DNA of 44,045 bases from IMG/VR virus record IMGVR_UViG_3300017967_000052, positions 1 through 44,045 of that record; one strand, written 5' to 3'. Source of the stretch: a virus. A program made the translations under genes and the position numbers. Below the pieces are notes generated by a model. The model saw only the letters and a program-made list of their open reading frames with translations, had not been told where the DNA came from and searched no databases. Below, piece by piece: positions 37,247 to 44,045 of the stretch; position 1 is the stretch's first letter, and each line of letters starts with the position of its first letter.

Positions 37247-37275
37247 TTGACATTTGATACAAAGTGTGCTTAAAT
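37247..37275 (+). promoter_or_regulatory. Sigma70-type promoter with extended -10 for the plus-strand gene
   Basis: The consensus -35 TTGACA (37247-37252) is followed after 17 bases by TTAAAT (37270-37275), which matches the -10 in four of six positions and is preceded by TGC, an extended -10 element. This differs completely from the GATAAATA late motif used by the other genes. It fits early transcription by unmodified host RNA polymerase, with a start near 37282. Confidence 0.62.
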
Positions 37276-37309
37276 ACTATTAAGCATTTAGAAATAAATG
37301 TGAAGCCGG

Positions 37310-37327
37310 ATTTCATTGCCATGAAAT
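37310..37327 (+). other. Leader hairpin before the plus-strand gene
   Basis: Perfect seven-base arms ATTTCAT and ATGAAAT enclose the four-base loop TGCC, in the transcribed leader about 30 bases before the start codon. There is no following T-run, so it is not a terminator. It could affect mRNA stability or simply be chance in AT-rich DNA. Confidence 0.35.
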
Positions 37328-37358
37328 TCTCAACGTTAACGTGCAAAGGTACGACACA

Positions 37359-37601
37359 ATGCGTAAAATTGCTAGGAAGTTCGAAGAAATTTGGGCTAAG
37401 GCAGAAGAACGTAACGGTCAATACGGGCAGCGATACTTTAAGTGCTACAATCAGTACAAGCGATATGTGAGTATGGGCATTTATGACTCAGAAACTAAAA
37501 AGTATGTGTTGTTTGATACCATCAACCTTGCAGGTAACTTTAGATATAATTCTAAAGAAGTTCCTGCAGAGTTTAACGAGATGGAAAAATTGATCGACTA
37601 A
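37359..37601 (+). CDS. Small protein of unknown function, opposite strand to the late genes
   Basis: An 80-residue protein, the only plausible plus-strand gene in the window. ATG 37359 is chosen because AAAGG (37345-37349) sits nine bases ahead of it; an in-frame GTG at 37341 would add six residues and overlap that site. The N-terminal half is basic and helical-looking (KIARKFEEIWAKAEERN, then Tyr-rich QYGQRYFKCYNQYKRY). The C-terminal half includes MGIYDSETKKYVLFDTINLA and ends acidic. There is one Cys, no membrane segment and no signal peptide. It has its own sigma70-type promoter and terminator, so it forms a self-contained unit between gp5 and gp25, convergent with gp5 and divergent from gp25. 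I do not recognise the family. An early host-interaction role is suggested only by the promoter type. Confidence 0.75.
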   Translation: MRKIARKFEEIWAKAEERNGQYGQRYFKCYNQYKRYVSMGIYDSETKKYVLFDTINLAGNFRYNSKEVPAEFNEMEKLID

Positions 37602-37604
37602 TTG

Positions 37605-37629
37605 AATCCCGGCTTGTCCGGGATTTTTT
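37605..37629 (+). terminator. Intrinsic terminator of the plus-strand gene
   Basis: Eight-base-pair stem AATCCCGG (37605-37612) and CCGGGATT (37618-37625), loop CTTGT, followed by a T-run to 37629. It begins three bases after the stop codon. On the minus strand the same hairpin is followed by CAATTAG, not T, so it should act only in the plus direction. Its tail reaches the gp5 stop codon at 37628-37630. Confidence 0.88.
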
Positions 37630-40330
37630 ATGCAGCAGTGTGTGCGTCCAGGGCGGCCTGCAATCGGTCTGCCAAATCGTCAAAGTTAGCACTGCCCGGC
37701 AAGTAACCTGCATCAGTGATATAACTGGTTACATCCATATCATCTGGGCATTGGAACAAAATAGATTCAAATCTTCTCATGCCAGCCAAGCCAGGCTGAA
37801 TAACTGGTGACTCTCCTGGTGCATTTGGTGCTGTCTTCCAGGATTGCATTTCCCTTAGGACATTACCTTTTGCTACAGCATATCCAATAGTGTTGCTTGC
37901 GTCTATATCACTTAAACCATTTAGTTTTGATAACACATCACTCTTTAAAAAGTTTTCTGTACCAATTTGTCTGGCAAAATTTGACATTGCCAGTGTTTCG
38001 TTTGCAGTTAACGGTGTTTTTACTGCACTTGAAATATCATTAAAACTTTGTGTTAAATCACCCACAAGTCCCAGTGTTGCTCCTGCAGGTCCTAAACCAC
38101 CAGCAAAGTCTACCAGTTTGTTACCTGCAGCATCCTGGAATATAGTACCTGGACCATCCTGTATCATTTGTATACCTGACTCGCTTAACAGTTGTCCTAG
38201 TTGTGCACCATTTTGTGCTTGTGCCACTGCTTGCTGTATTTTGTTTTTCATGTTAGCAATTTTAGGGAAGTCTAAATCCATTGGCAGATTCAATGAATCA
38301 AGTGCAAACTGTTTTAGTTGTGCTTCCATTTCTTTTAATTGCTTGGCAACACCAATTACTTTTTGTGCTAATGCATTTGTGGTTGGGAATCTGATAGGAG
38401 GTAATGCTATTTGTATACCTGCAACAAGTCCTGCCAATCCACTGATTGCCGCTAAATCAAATTCTGATAATGCTTTAAGGTTGCCGGCGATATCTCCCAT
38501 GGCTTCAAAGTTGGGAATGCCTGCCGCAAGATCGCCTGCCGCATCTTTTACTGCACCAGTTGCGGCATCCACTGCACCTTGTGCTACACCTTGTGCTTTG
38601 TCGTAAAGTCCTTGTACTTGGTCTACTGCCTGTGATGCACCACCAGTGATAGGGTTTCCATTCTCATCTGTGTAGCCGGTGCCTTTAAGGTAACCGTTAG
38701 GAGTGTTTACATTTACAGGCTTTCCGCTCATGTCCACAGCCGCGGCTGGCAGTTGTTCTATCAGTTTGGGATCTGGTGCTGGCGCTTTTCCACTTTCAGC
38801 AACAGGGTCATATTTGGCATGTCCCTTAAACGGCTCTGTTGTGATCAACTTACTCACAATGGTTTTTATTTTGTCTTTTTTGCCAGTTCTTTCACCAGCA
38901 GTAGGTGCGGATGTTTTTCCTTCCATAGCCGCATCACGATCAAATTTTGGTGGGTCTTTGGGATTGTCTTCGTGTTCGTTAGTACCAATTTGCGGAGCCG
39001 CAATGGCTGGCAATGCTGGAATTGCAGGTGGTCCGCCACTGTTTAATAATATCAAGGGTGCTATAATACTGGTAGGTGCGCCACTAGTAACATTAAACCC
39101 TGCGGCACTTAACACACTGGTTGGCAATGTGCTTTGCATTTTGATAGGACCAGTTGCTGCAAGTAAGTCCATGCCCAGTGGTCCACTGGCTGTGGCTGCA
39201 ACTCTGCTACCTGCACTGATATCCACATCACCACCGTTTGCTGTCAGTTGGGTGTTCAATCCTGCATATAAACTTAAATCAGCAGTACCTTCTATTCTGA
39301 CATCACCGCCGTTACCTAGTGGTGGGATACCTAAAGCACCAACATCTGGTATGCCTAAATATTGATCTCCTGAGTTATCTCCAGCGGCTTTGATGTGTAC
39401 ATTTTGTCCTGCTTCTATATTAATGTTTTTATCTGCACGTAGGTCAAAATTACCTTTTGCTCTCATAGCAATGGTTCCTTCACTGTGCATGTATATGTCG
39501 CCGTAAGTATTTAATTCAAGCCATGCTGTACCTTTGCGGTTTATAATATAAACAATACCACTGGTATCGTCCATTAAAAGTTGATTACCGCCAGCAGTTC
39601 TTAATCTAACCAACCTGCTGTCCAGTTTATCGTCCATGATTAATTGGTGTCCGCCTAGGCGGTGTCCAGTTTCTTTATTGTCTGGATCTTTAGGACCAGG
39701 TGTCAGGATTCCATAAACATCATTTATGTCTCCTCTACGCATACCTGATGTTCCTGCACCACGCAACGGATCATTAATTAATCCTTGTGTTACGATACCT
39801 TCTGCTATGTCAACATGCAGTGGACGAGTTGCGTCATTGTGTGTTACACGTTCGTCAAATTTGTTCTTTTCTGCAACCGGCATTAGCATACTTGGGTCGC
39901 TGTAACTTTTACCAGCAGGCATGCCAGGCACCATGTGGGTCATTCTGTCAGGGAAAATACAACTTATAATGTAACCCAGTTTGCTGTTGCCATCACCAAA
40001 TGCAACCAAAACCAAATTACCCTCATCTGGGGGTGGCATCCACAACCCGTAACTTTTTAATGTGTCAGTATAACTTTCAATATTTTTACCAACTTTGTTA
40101 GGGTTTGTACTGCCTGCAAATGGAGAAGTCCAAAAGCAAGGATATGTTGTACTGTCTTCTCCGCCTTTGTTAAGTGATGGAATTTCTACTTCGTATCTGC
40201 CTGAACGATGTTGGTCTAATGGCGACCTGATGATACCCACATAGATGCCCATTAGCGGGTGAGCTGAGTCAGCCGCTTTCTGGCTCCTATTACTGTAGTA
40301 TCTACCACCTACATCGTTGTTGGATATCAT
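37628..40330 (-). CDS. 5: Baseplate hub spike protein gp5, without lysozyme domain
   Basis: A 900-residue gp5/VgrG-type protein. Residues about 25-130 form the OB-fold region (MGIYVGIIRSPLDQHRSGRY, then YGLWMPPPDEGNLVLVAFGD, then GYIISCIFPDRMTHMVPG). About 225-440 is spike-like beta-helix sequence with short repeats such as GGHQLIMDD, GGNQLLMDD, GTIAMRAKGNFDLRADKNIN and IEAGQNVHIKA. T4 gp5 carries a lysozyme between these parts; no T4-lysozyme-like segment is seen here. The C-terminal half is instead Ala-, Pro- and Gln-rich with helical stretches (about 570-720) and ends in a compact acidic region. The AGGAGG ribosome site (40340-40345) lies in the hub gene, and the ATG overlaps that gene's stop as TAATG. 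Together with the hub protein it should form the central puncturing device. Confidence 0.85.
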   Translation of the reverse strand: MISNNDVGGRYYSNRSQKAADSAHPLMGIYVGIIRSPLDQHRSGRYEVEIPSLNKGGEDSTTYPCFWTSPFAGSTNPNKVGKNIESYTDTLKSYGLWMPPPDEGNLVLVAFGDGNSKLGYIISCIFPDRMTHMVPGMPAGKSYSDPSMLMPVAEKNKFDERVTHNDATRPLHVDIAEGIVTQGLINDPLRGAGTSGMRRGDINDVYGILTPGPKDPDNKETGHRLGGHQLIMDDKLDSRLVRLRTAGGNQLLMDDTSGIVYIINRKGTAWLELNTYGDIYMHSEGTIAMRAKGNFDLRADKNINIEAGQNVHIKAAGDNSGDQYLGIPDVGALGIPPLGNGGDVRIEGTADLSLYAGLNTQLTANGGDVDISAGSRVAATASGPLGMDLLAATGPIKMQSTLPTSVLSAAGFNVTSGAPTSIIAPLILLNSGGPPAIPALPAIAAPQIGTNEHEDNPKDPPKFDRDAAMEGKTSAPTAGERTGKKDKIKTIVSKLITTEPFKGHAKYDPVAESGKAPAPDPKLIEQLPAAAVDMSGKPVNVNTPNGYLKGTGYTDENGNPITGGASQAVDQVQGLYDKAQGVAQGAVDAATGAVKDAAGDLAAGIPNFEAMGDIAGNLKALSEFDLAAISGLAGLVAGIQIALPPIRFPTTNALAQKVIGVAKQLKEMEAQLKQFALDSLNLPMDLDFPKIANMKNKIQQAVAQAQNGAQLGQLLSESGIQMIQDGPGTIFQDAAGNKLVDFAGGLGPAGATLGLVGDLTQSFNDISSAVKTPLTANETLAMSNFARQIGTENFLKSDVLSKLNGLSDIDASNTIGYAVAKGNVLREMQSWKTAPNAPGESPVIQPGLAGMRRFESILFQCPDDMDVTSYITDAGYLPGSANFDDLADRLQAALDAHTAA

Positions 40331-42702
40331 TATTCAGTGCCTCCTGAAGGCTTGGGTTCTATTAATGTAGCATCTAAACCTGTTCTTTGGCCGTGTAAGT
40401 CCACAGTAAATGCCCCTTTACTAAAACTGCATTTGGTGGTTGCTATGGTGTATGCGGCTGTAAATGTTTTACTTACACCCTTATACTGCCAATACCCACT
40501 GTTAAGATCACTATCTTCGTCTTGCCAATCAGGATCGTATGTAATGGGTGCTCTGATTTCTAACCAAAAAACATTTGTATCTTTAAAATAATTTACTTGT
40601 TCTTCTGTGCTTTGCTCTGTAGATATTGGTCCGCTTAGGTACCAAGGATCACCGCGCAGTTGTAAATCTACAGTTTGTAAAAATTGGTTTGCATTTTGCT
40701 GTTCTACCAAAAAACCAAACAGTTTATTTCTGGCACTACCGGATTTGTATGACGCCGCGCCTGCCTTGTTTGGAATGTCTTTTGTGGAATCTACTTGTTG
40801 TTTTACCCTTGTTACACCGCCAGCAGTTGCATAGCCCAGTCTGTCAACCAGGTCTGCTGCAAATGTCTCTCCATCATCAGGATTTAATATATCTTTGCTG
40901 TACACAAAACCACTAAATTCAGGTTTATAATTTTCTCTATCCACAGACAGTAATGTGGCAGGGTCTTCTGTAGGACGTTTTGATGCCGGCTGTTCTGTTT
41001 CTTGCTTACCAGCCAATGCCGCTATTTGTTTTTTATCCAGTGCATCTATAAGTTGTTGTGCTTGTTGTCCTGTTGCGTCAGTTATTGCATTTTTAATAGT
41101 ACCAGAATCTAAACCTATTACATCAGATAATTGTCCTAAAACACCGTCAGTTAGTTTGTTGCCTAAATCTTTGAGATCGTCAAATAACGATCCCACTTTA
41201 CCTTTGTCCACAACATCTTTTAATTCATTAAAAAAGTCCACTGCGCCTTCCAGTGACGGATCTGTGTCTTCACTTACTTGGGCAGAAAGTTGATTACTGG
41301 CAACCAGAGAAATATCACCCACCGTACCACCTGCTGGCGGCTGTAGGATAGCGGCTGATTGCTTGTATCTGATATCTAATCCCAATATTTGATCGTTTAA
41401 ACCTGTAAACAAATAACTGTATGCTTTTAATATACTTTTGTTTGCAATCAGTTGCTTCATTCTGGCTTCTGCATCTTCAGGTGAAAAATCTAGTTCTTCA
41501 GGAGTAAGGGCAATATCCTCCCTAGGGGTTTTGTATAACACCGGAGTGTAGATATATCTTCTGGCCATTACTCCACGTTTTTTATCGTAGCCTAAAATTT
41601 CTGATTCGGCTAATATTCTGAACCAACTAACAAATGCTTGGTCTTTTTTAACTGGTGATTCAGGATCCAGCGGATCTTCCTTTCTGCTAACTTTGCTGTA
41701 AAACTGCGGACACATACTTAATAAAGTAGCAAAAACCCTATCGTAAGTTGCACCTTCGCGATGTTTGATAGCATCCTGATCGTAAACTGGCTCAGCACCT
41801 GTACCAGTATACACAGGAGCATTCTCCAATTCCTGTTGTCTGTCTATAATGCTACCAGCCTTCCAGATCTCACTCTGTAGTCTGTTTAAATCTTCTATTT
41901 CCACACTTTCGCTGGTAAGCATGGAGTCGTCACTTAGTGTGTCCTGACTGTTAGTACCTCCACTGCCAGTGCTGGTTGCCACTAACTTGGATAAATCAAA
42001 TTTGTATTCATCAGGAACATCCATACCTGCCGCTGCTTCACCACTGTGCCAATCATTTAATTTTTTTTCTAAATCCTGAATGTGTTCTGTTAATGTTTTA
42101 CCCACAGTGTCTATACTTCTGGGCAAAGTGTAAGAAGTATCTTTGTAGGCGGTCATAGCACCAGGTGAATCCATCAGGCATTCCATGTTGTATATGCTGC
42201 CTGTTTCATTTATTTCGACTTCTATAGAATTCAATTGCAGTCTATATCTGTAAGGCCCAGCAATAATGTCAACTTCGCCACCCTCGTCTTCGTCGTCAGC
42301 AAACGCAGTATATCCCTGAAATCTGATTTCAAGCCATAGCAATGTTTGTGCTTGCATTTCTAAACCTAAATATGCTTTTGCTAACTGTATTTGGTCTAGA
42401 AAATCTGCCGCTCCGGGTTGGGTGACTGAAAAGGTTATTTTTTGTGCAGTTGTATTTGAGGTATCGTACTGAAAGTCTATAACTAAATCATCTATACTAG
42501 CACCAGTTACACCTGTTTGTGCAAGTACTACGGTGTTTTTTGGATCGTCATAAAGAGTATCGTTATCCATCTTTTTAATCATGTACAATTTAAGATTATA
42601 AGAGGGATTGGCGTATCTGTCCAGTATGTTACCGTATACGTTGCCGCCAACGTACTCATTATATTCTACTGGGATTTTTTCTGAACCTGCGCCGAGTGCC
42701 AT
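40330..42702 (-). CDS. Baseplate hub protein, gp27-like by position and domain style
   Basis: 790 residues, lying between gp53 and gp5. The N-terminal 220 residues are beta-rich and hub-like: VLAQTGVTGASIDDLVIDFQ, then TLLWLEIRFQGY, GPYRYRLQLNSIEVEINETG and YNMECLMDSPGAM. An acidic loop (ADDEDEGGEVD) interrupts this part. The C-terminal region has a second set of structural motifs, LQLRGDPWYLSGP and FWLEIRAPITYDPDW, then GVSKTFTAAYTIATTKCSF. Between them are helical and Gln/Ala-rich stretches (about 490-590). T4 gp27 has 391 residues, so this is about twice as long. Identity as the gp27 counterpart rests on gene order and these patterns, not on a clear sequence signature. It starts 12 bases after gp53 and its stop overlaps the gp5 start. 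Confidence 0.65.
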   Translation of the reverse strand: MALGAGSEKIPVEYNEYVGGNVYGNILDRYANPSYNLKLYMIKKMDNDTLYDDPKNTVVLAQTGVTGASIDDLVIDFQYDTSNTTAQKITFSVTQPGAADFLDQIQLAKAYLGLEMQAQTLLWLEIRFQGYTAFADDEDEGGEVDIIAGPYRYRLQLNSIEVEINETGSIYNMECLMDSPGAMTAYKDTSYTLPRSIDTVGKTLTEHIQDLEKKLNDWHSGEAAAGMDVPDEYKFDLSKLVATSTGSGGTNSQDTLSDDSMLTSESVEIEDLNRLQSEIWKAGSIIDRQQELENAPVYTGTGAEPVYDQDAIKHREGATYDRVFATLLSMCPQFYSKVSRKEDPLDPESPVKKDQAFVSWFRILAESEILGYDKKRGVMARRYIYTPVLYKTPREDIALTPEELDFSPEDAEARMKQLIANKSILKAYSYLFTGLNDQILGLDIRYKQSAAILQPPAGGTVGDISLVASNQLSAQVSEDTDPSLEGAVDFFNELKDVVDKGKVGSLFDDLKDLGNKLTDGVLGQLSDVIGLDSGTIKNAITDATGQQAQQLIDALDKKQIAALAGKQETEQPASKRPTEDPATLLSVDRENYKPEFSGFVYSKDILNPDDGETFAADLVDRLGYATAGGVTRVKQQVDSTKDIPNKAGAASYKSGSARNKLFGFLVEQQNANQFLQTVDLQLRGDPWYLSGPISTEQSTEEQVNYFKDTNVFWLEIRAPITYDPDWQDEDSDLNSGYWQYKGVSKTFTAAYTIATTKCSFSKGAFTVDLHGQRTGLDATLIEPKPSGGTE

Positions 42703-42714
42703 AATTTATGCTAC

Positions 42715-43023
42715 TTACTGTTGTGTGATATTACCAAGTGCTCCACGAGACGGTAATATAATTTTTTTGCCTGCTTTAAAATCCCTGATAGGATCTTTGA
42801 GGACATCAGGATTCCTCATACTAAACACCCACCAAAGTCTGCTATTACCATACATTTTGTGTGCTAACAAGTCTGGTCGTTCGTCAAAAGCATGGCTTAT
42901 TTCATAAACTTCGTCATTTACTGATCTGGGAATTTTGGGTAATTTATTTAAACCCAGAAACAAACCATCAGCACTTGTTGGTGCGTTCTTTAAAAAACTA
43001 TCTCTTCTGTGTATCTTAGCCAT
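42715..43023 (-). CDS. 53: Baseplate wedge protein gp53, LysM-like
   Basis: A 102-residue protein matching the core of T4 gp53, which joins wedges into the complete baseplate. The diagnostic stretch is the LysM-like HAFDERPDLLAHKMYGNSRL followed by WWVFSMRNPDVLKDPIRDF and then KAGKKIILPS. T4 gp53 is 196 residues, so this is a short form. The start codon overlaps the stop of the gp48-like gene as TAATG, and the hub gene begins 12 bases downstream. Confidence 0.8.
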   Translation of the reverse strand: MAKIHRRDSFLKNAPTSADGLFLGLNKLPKIPRSVNDEVYEISHAFDERPDLLAHKMYGNSRLWWVFSMRNPDVLKDPIRDFKAGKKIILPSRGALGNITQQ

Positions 43024-43976
43024 TAGATAAATCCACCATTTCCATCAGTATATAACTTACCTGTAGTTAATTCTTCCAAATTAAATCTTCTGCGAAGTTT
43101 GTGTGGTGTATATGTTGGCGTTAAGTTAATTGTAATGTTAGATCTAGTGGGCACATAAGTTACCTCTGTGCCTGTATCAGATCCTGGCGTTGCCGCGGCC
43201 GCCTGTGCATCCTGATTAACACCTGTAACAACTGGAACATAATCCACATCATCTGGTAGCTGCATAGTATAGTTACTAACAACTACTGGTACTTTATCAA
43301 AACCGTGGTCGCCCAAGTATTCGAATAAAAGTACTGGAGGAGGCGTACCGTAACGTCCACTAGCAACTGCACTATCACCATAATATGCTTTGGTACATAT
43401 TCGTAGGAAAACAATGACTGCAAGCAAATATCTGGCTTCATAGGTATCGTTGGCTGTGAAGTCTGCGGTTACTGGAATGTCTGGAGCTCTGCCATTAATA
43501 AACGTGTTAATAGGATAATTAGAACCTTGTGGTTCAAACGAGTTGTAGTTTGCTGTACCACTCATAAAAATTGTAGGAGTGTATTGCCAAACAAGTCCGC
43601 CTGTTTCCTGAATAGGTCTTAGCAAATAATCAGCGCCGTCTGCAGAATAAAATTGATCGGCACCGCCTCTCTTAGGTCGTAGTCTTGCTCTCCAATCTTT
43701 AGATGCTTGCAACACACCTGAGCCGGCTGTTCTGCTGTTTCTGATAGCCGTTTCTTCTGCTTCTGATTGTGCATATTTTTCTGCAATCAGTTTAGCATAC
43801 GTATTGTCTGACATATCTGGTATGCCACCAGCCAAGCCAGGGAAAAACGCATTACCTAGTGCACCCAACGCTTCACCCAGTAGAAGGTTTTTATTTTTAA
43901 TCTTGTTTAATTGGTTAGCAAAAAAATTATCGCCTTCACTGCCTAGGGCTACTTTAGATCTGGAAAAGTCTGCCAT
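43023..43976 (-). CDS. Baseplate tail-tube cap/initiator, gp48-like
   Basis: 317 residues, starting at ATG 43976 with an AGGAGA ribosome site (43983-43988) six bases upstream. The N-terminal 100 residues are helical and charged. The conserved core contains GGLVWQYTPTIFMSGTANYN, then TADFTANDTYEARYLLAVIV, FLRICTKAYYGDS, GTPPPVLLFEYLGDHGFDKV and PVVVSNYTMQLPDDVDYVPV. It ends with NITINLTPTYTPHKLRRRFN. This pattern fits the gp48-type baseplate tail-tube proteins of T4-like marine phages; gp54, its partner, is the main alternative (T4 gp48 364 residues, gp54 320). It is the first gene of a four-gene baseplate unit behind a late promoter. Confidence 0.7.
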   Translation of the reverse strand: MADFSRSKVALGSEGDNFFANQLNKIKNKNLLLGEALGALGNAFFPGLAGGIPDMSDNTYAKLIAEKYAQSEAEETAIRNSRTAGSGVLQASKDWRARLRPKRGGADQFYSADGADYLLRPIQETGGLVWQYTPTIFMSGTANYNSFEPQGSNYPINTFINGRAPDIPVTADFTANDTYEARYLLAVIVFLRICTKAYYGDSAVASGRYGTPPPVLLFEYLGDHGFDKVPVVVSNYTMQLPDDVDYVPVVTGVNQDAQAAAATPGSDTGTEVTYVPTRSNITINLTPTYTPHKLRRRFNLEELTTGKLYTDGNGGFI

Positions 43977-43995
43977 AAAATATCTCCTATAGCAA

Positions 43996-44003
43996 TATTT
44001 ATC
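43996..44003 (-). promoter_or_regulatory. T4-type late promoter octamer GATAAATA, gp48-hub-gp5 unit
   Basis: The minus strand reads GATAAATA, then TTGCT, then a predicted +1. The transcript would have a 14-base leader containing AGGAGA before the ATG at 43976. Here the arrangement is the ordinary one, in contrast to the two starts where the ATG itself is at the predicted +1. Confidence 0.7.
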
Positions 44004-44010
44004 AGTATCA

Positions 44011-44026
44011 TTAAAACTAGTTTTAA
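44011..44026. repeat. 16-base perfect palindrome upstream of a late promoter
   Basis: TTAAAACTAGTTTTAA is its own reverse complement and lies seven bases upstream of the late promoter octamer. It could be a protein-binding site or part of the 3' end of the gene beyond the window. The remaining bases to the right edge (44027-44045) show nothing further. Confidence 0.4.
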
Positions 44027-44045
44027 CAAAACTCAGATTCTGGAC

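Noticed and set aside
37264-37470. Plus-strand frame overlapping the start of the 80-residue gene
   Set aside because: It is in another frame, has no good ribosome site, and its translation looks like random sequence; the 80-residue frame has the ribosome site and ends right at the terminator.
37605-37625. Terminator hairpin as a minus-strand terminator for gp5
   Set aside because: On the minus strand the stem is followed by CAATTAG with no T-run, so it should not act as an intrinsic terminator in that direction.
37890-39365. Two long plus-strand frames (238 and 220 codons) opposite gp5
   Set aside because: They lie wholly within the strongly supported gp5 gene, have low-complexity Ser/Ala/Pro composition typical of a reverse-strand shadow, and match no recognisable family.
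1-44045. tRNA genes, integrase, transposase or defence system
   Set aside because: No cloverleaf-like sequence, no recombinase or transposase motif and no defence-gene pattern was seen; nearly all bases are taken up by structural genes.

Overview
The window looks like a fragment of a tailed-phage genome: a T4-like myovirus (Caudoviricetes), most likely of the AT-rich marine type related to pelagiphages and T4-like cyanophages. The recognisable genes are baseplate and tail genes: gp25, gp6, gp5 and gp53 homologues, a gp48-like tail-tube cap, a hub protein and a tail fibre with an S74 chaperone. The marine placement is inference from AT-rich composition, the GATAAATA late-promoter motif and fibre-domain style. 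No tRNA, integrase, IS element or CRISPR array was seen.

Nearly everything is on the minus strand, so the genes read from the right edge to the left. The first block (43976 to 37628) is gp48-like cap, gp53, hub protein and gp5. The second (37194 to 16024) is gp25, an enlarged gp6 and a giant 5538-residue structural protein. Then come a second giant of 3022 residues (16000 to 6932), a 223-residue structural protein, a 664-residue fibre ending in an S74 chaperone domain, and a very large putative adhesin (from 4193) that runs off the left edge still open. Genes are packed tightly. Several stop and start codons overlap as TAATG, and Shine-Dalgarno sites often sit inside the preceding gene.

Four copies of a T4-type late promoter octamer, GATAAATA, were found on the coding strand. 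One lies ahead of the gp48-like gene with a normal short leader. The other three each have an ATG exactly five bases downstream, so by T4 spacing transcription would begin on the ATG itself and give leaderless mRNAs. Two of these are the starts of gp25 and of the 223-residue protein. The third lies inside the 3' end of the 5538-residue gene, upstream of the 3022-residue gene.

The one clear exception to strand is a small plus-strand unit between gp5 and gp25. It has a sigma70-type promoter with an extended -10, a ribosome-binding site, an 80-residue gene of unknown function and an intrinsic terminator. It looks like an early or host-polymerase gene placed inside the late morphogenesis block. 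The two giant proteins occupy the position where T4 has gp7 and gp8. They carry an embedded YHYH-like domain, a PA14-like region, repeated G-x-G-Y modules, a polyglycine hinge and duplicated cysteine modules, so they probably form large baseplate-periphery or adhesion structures.
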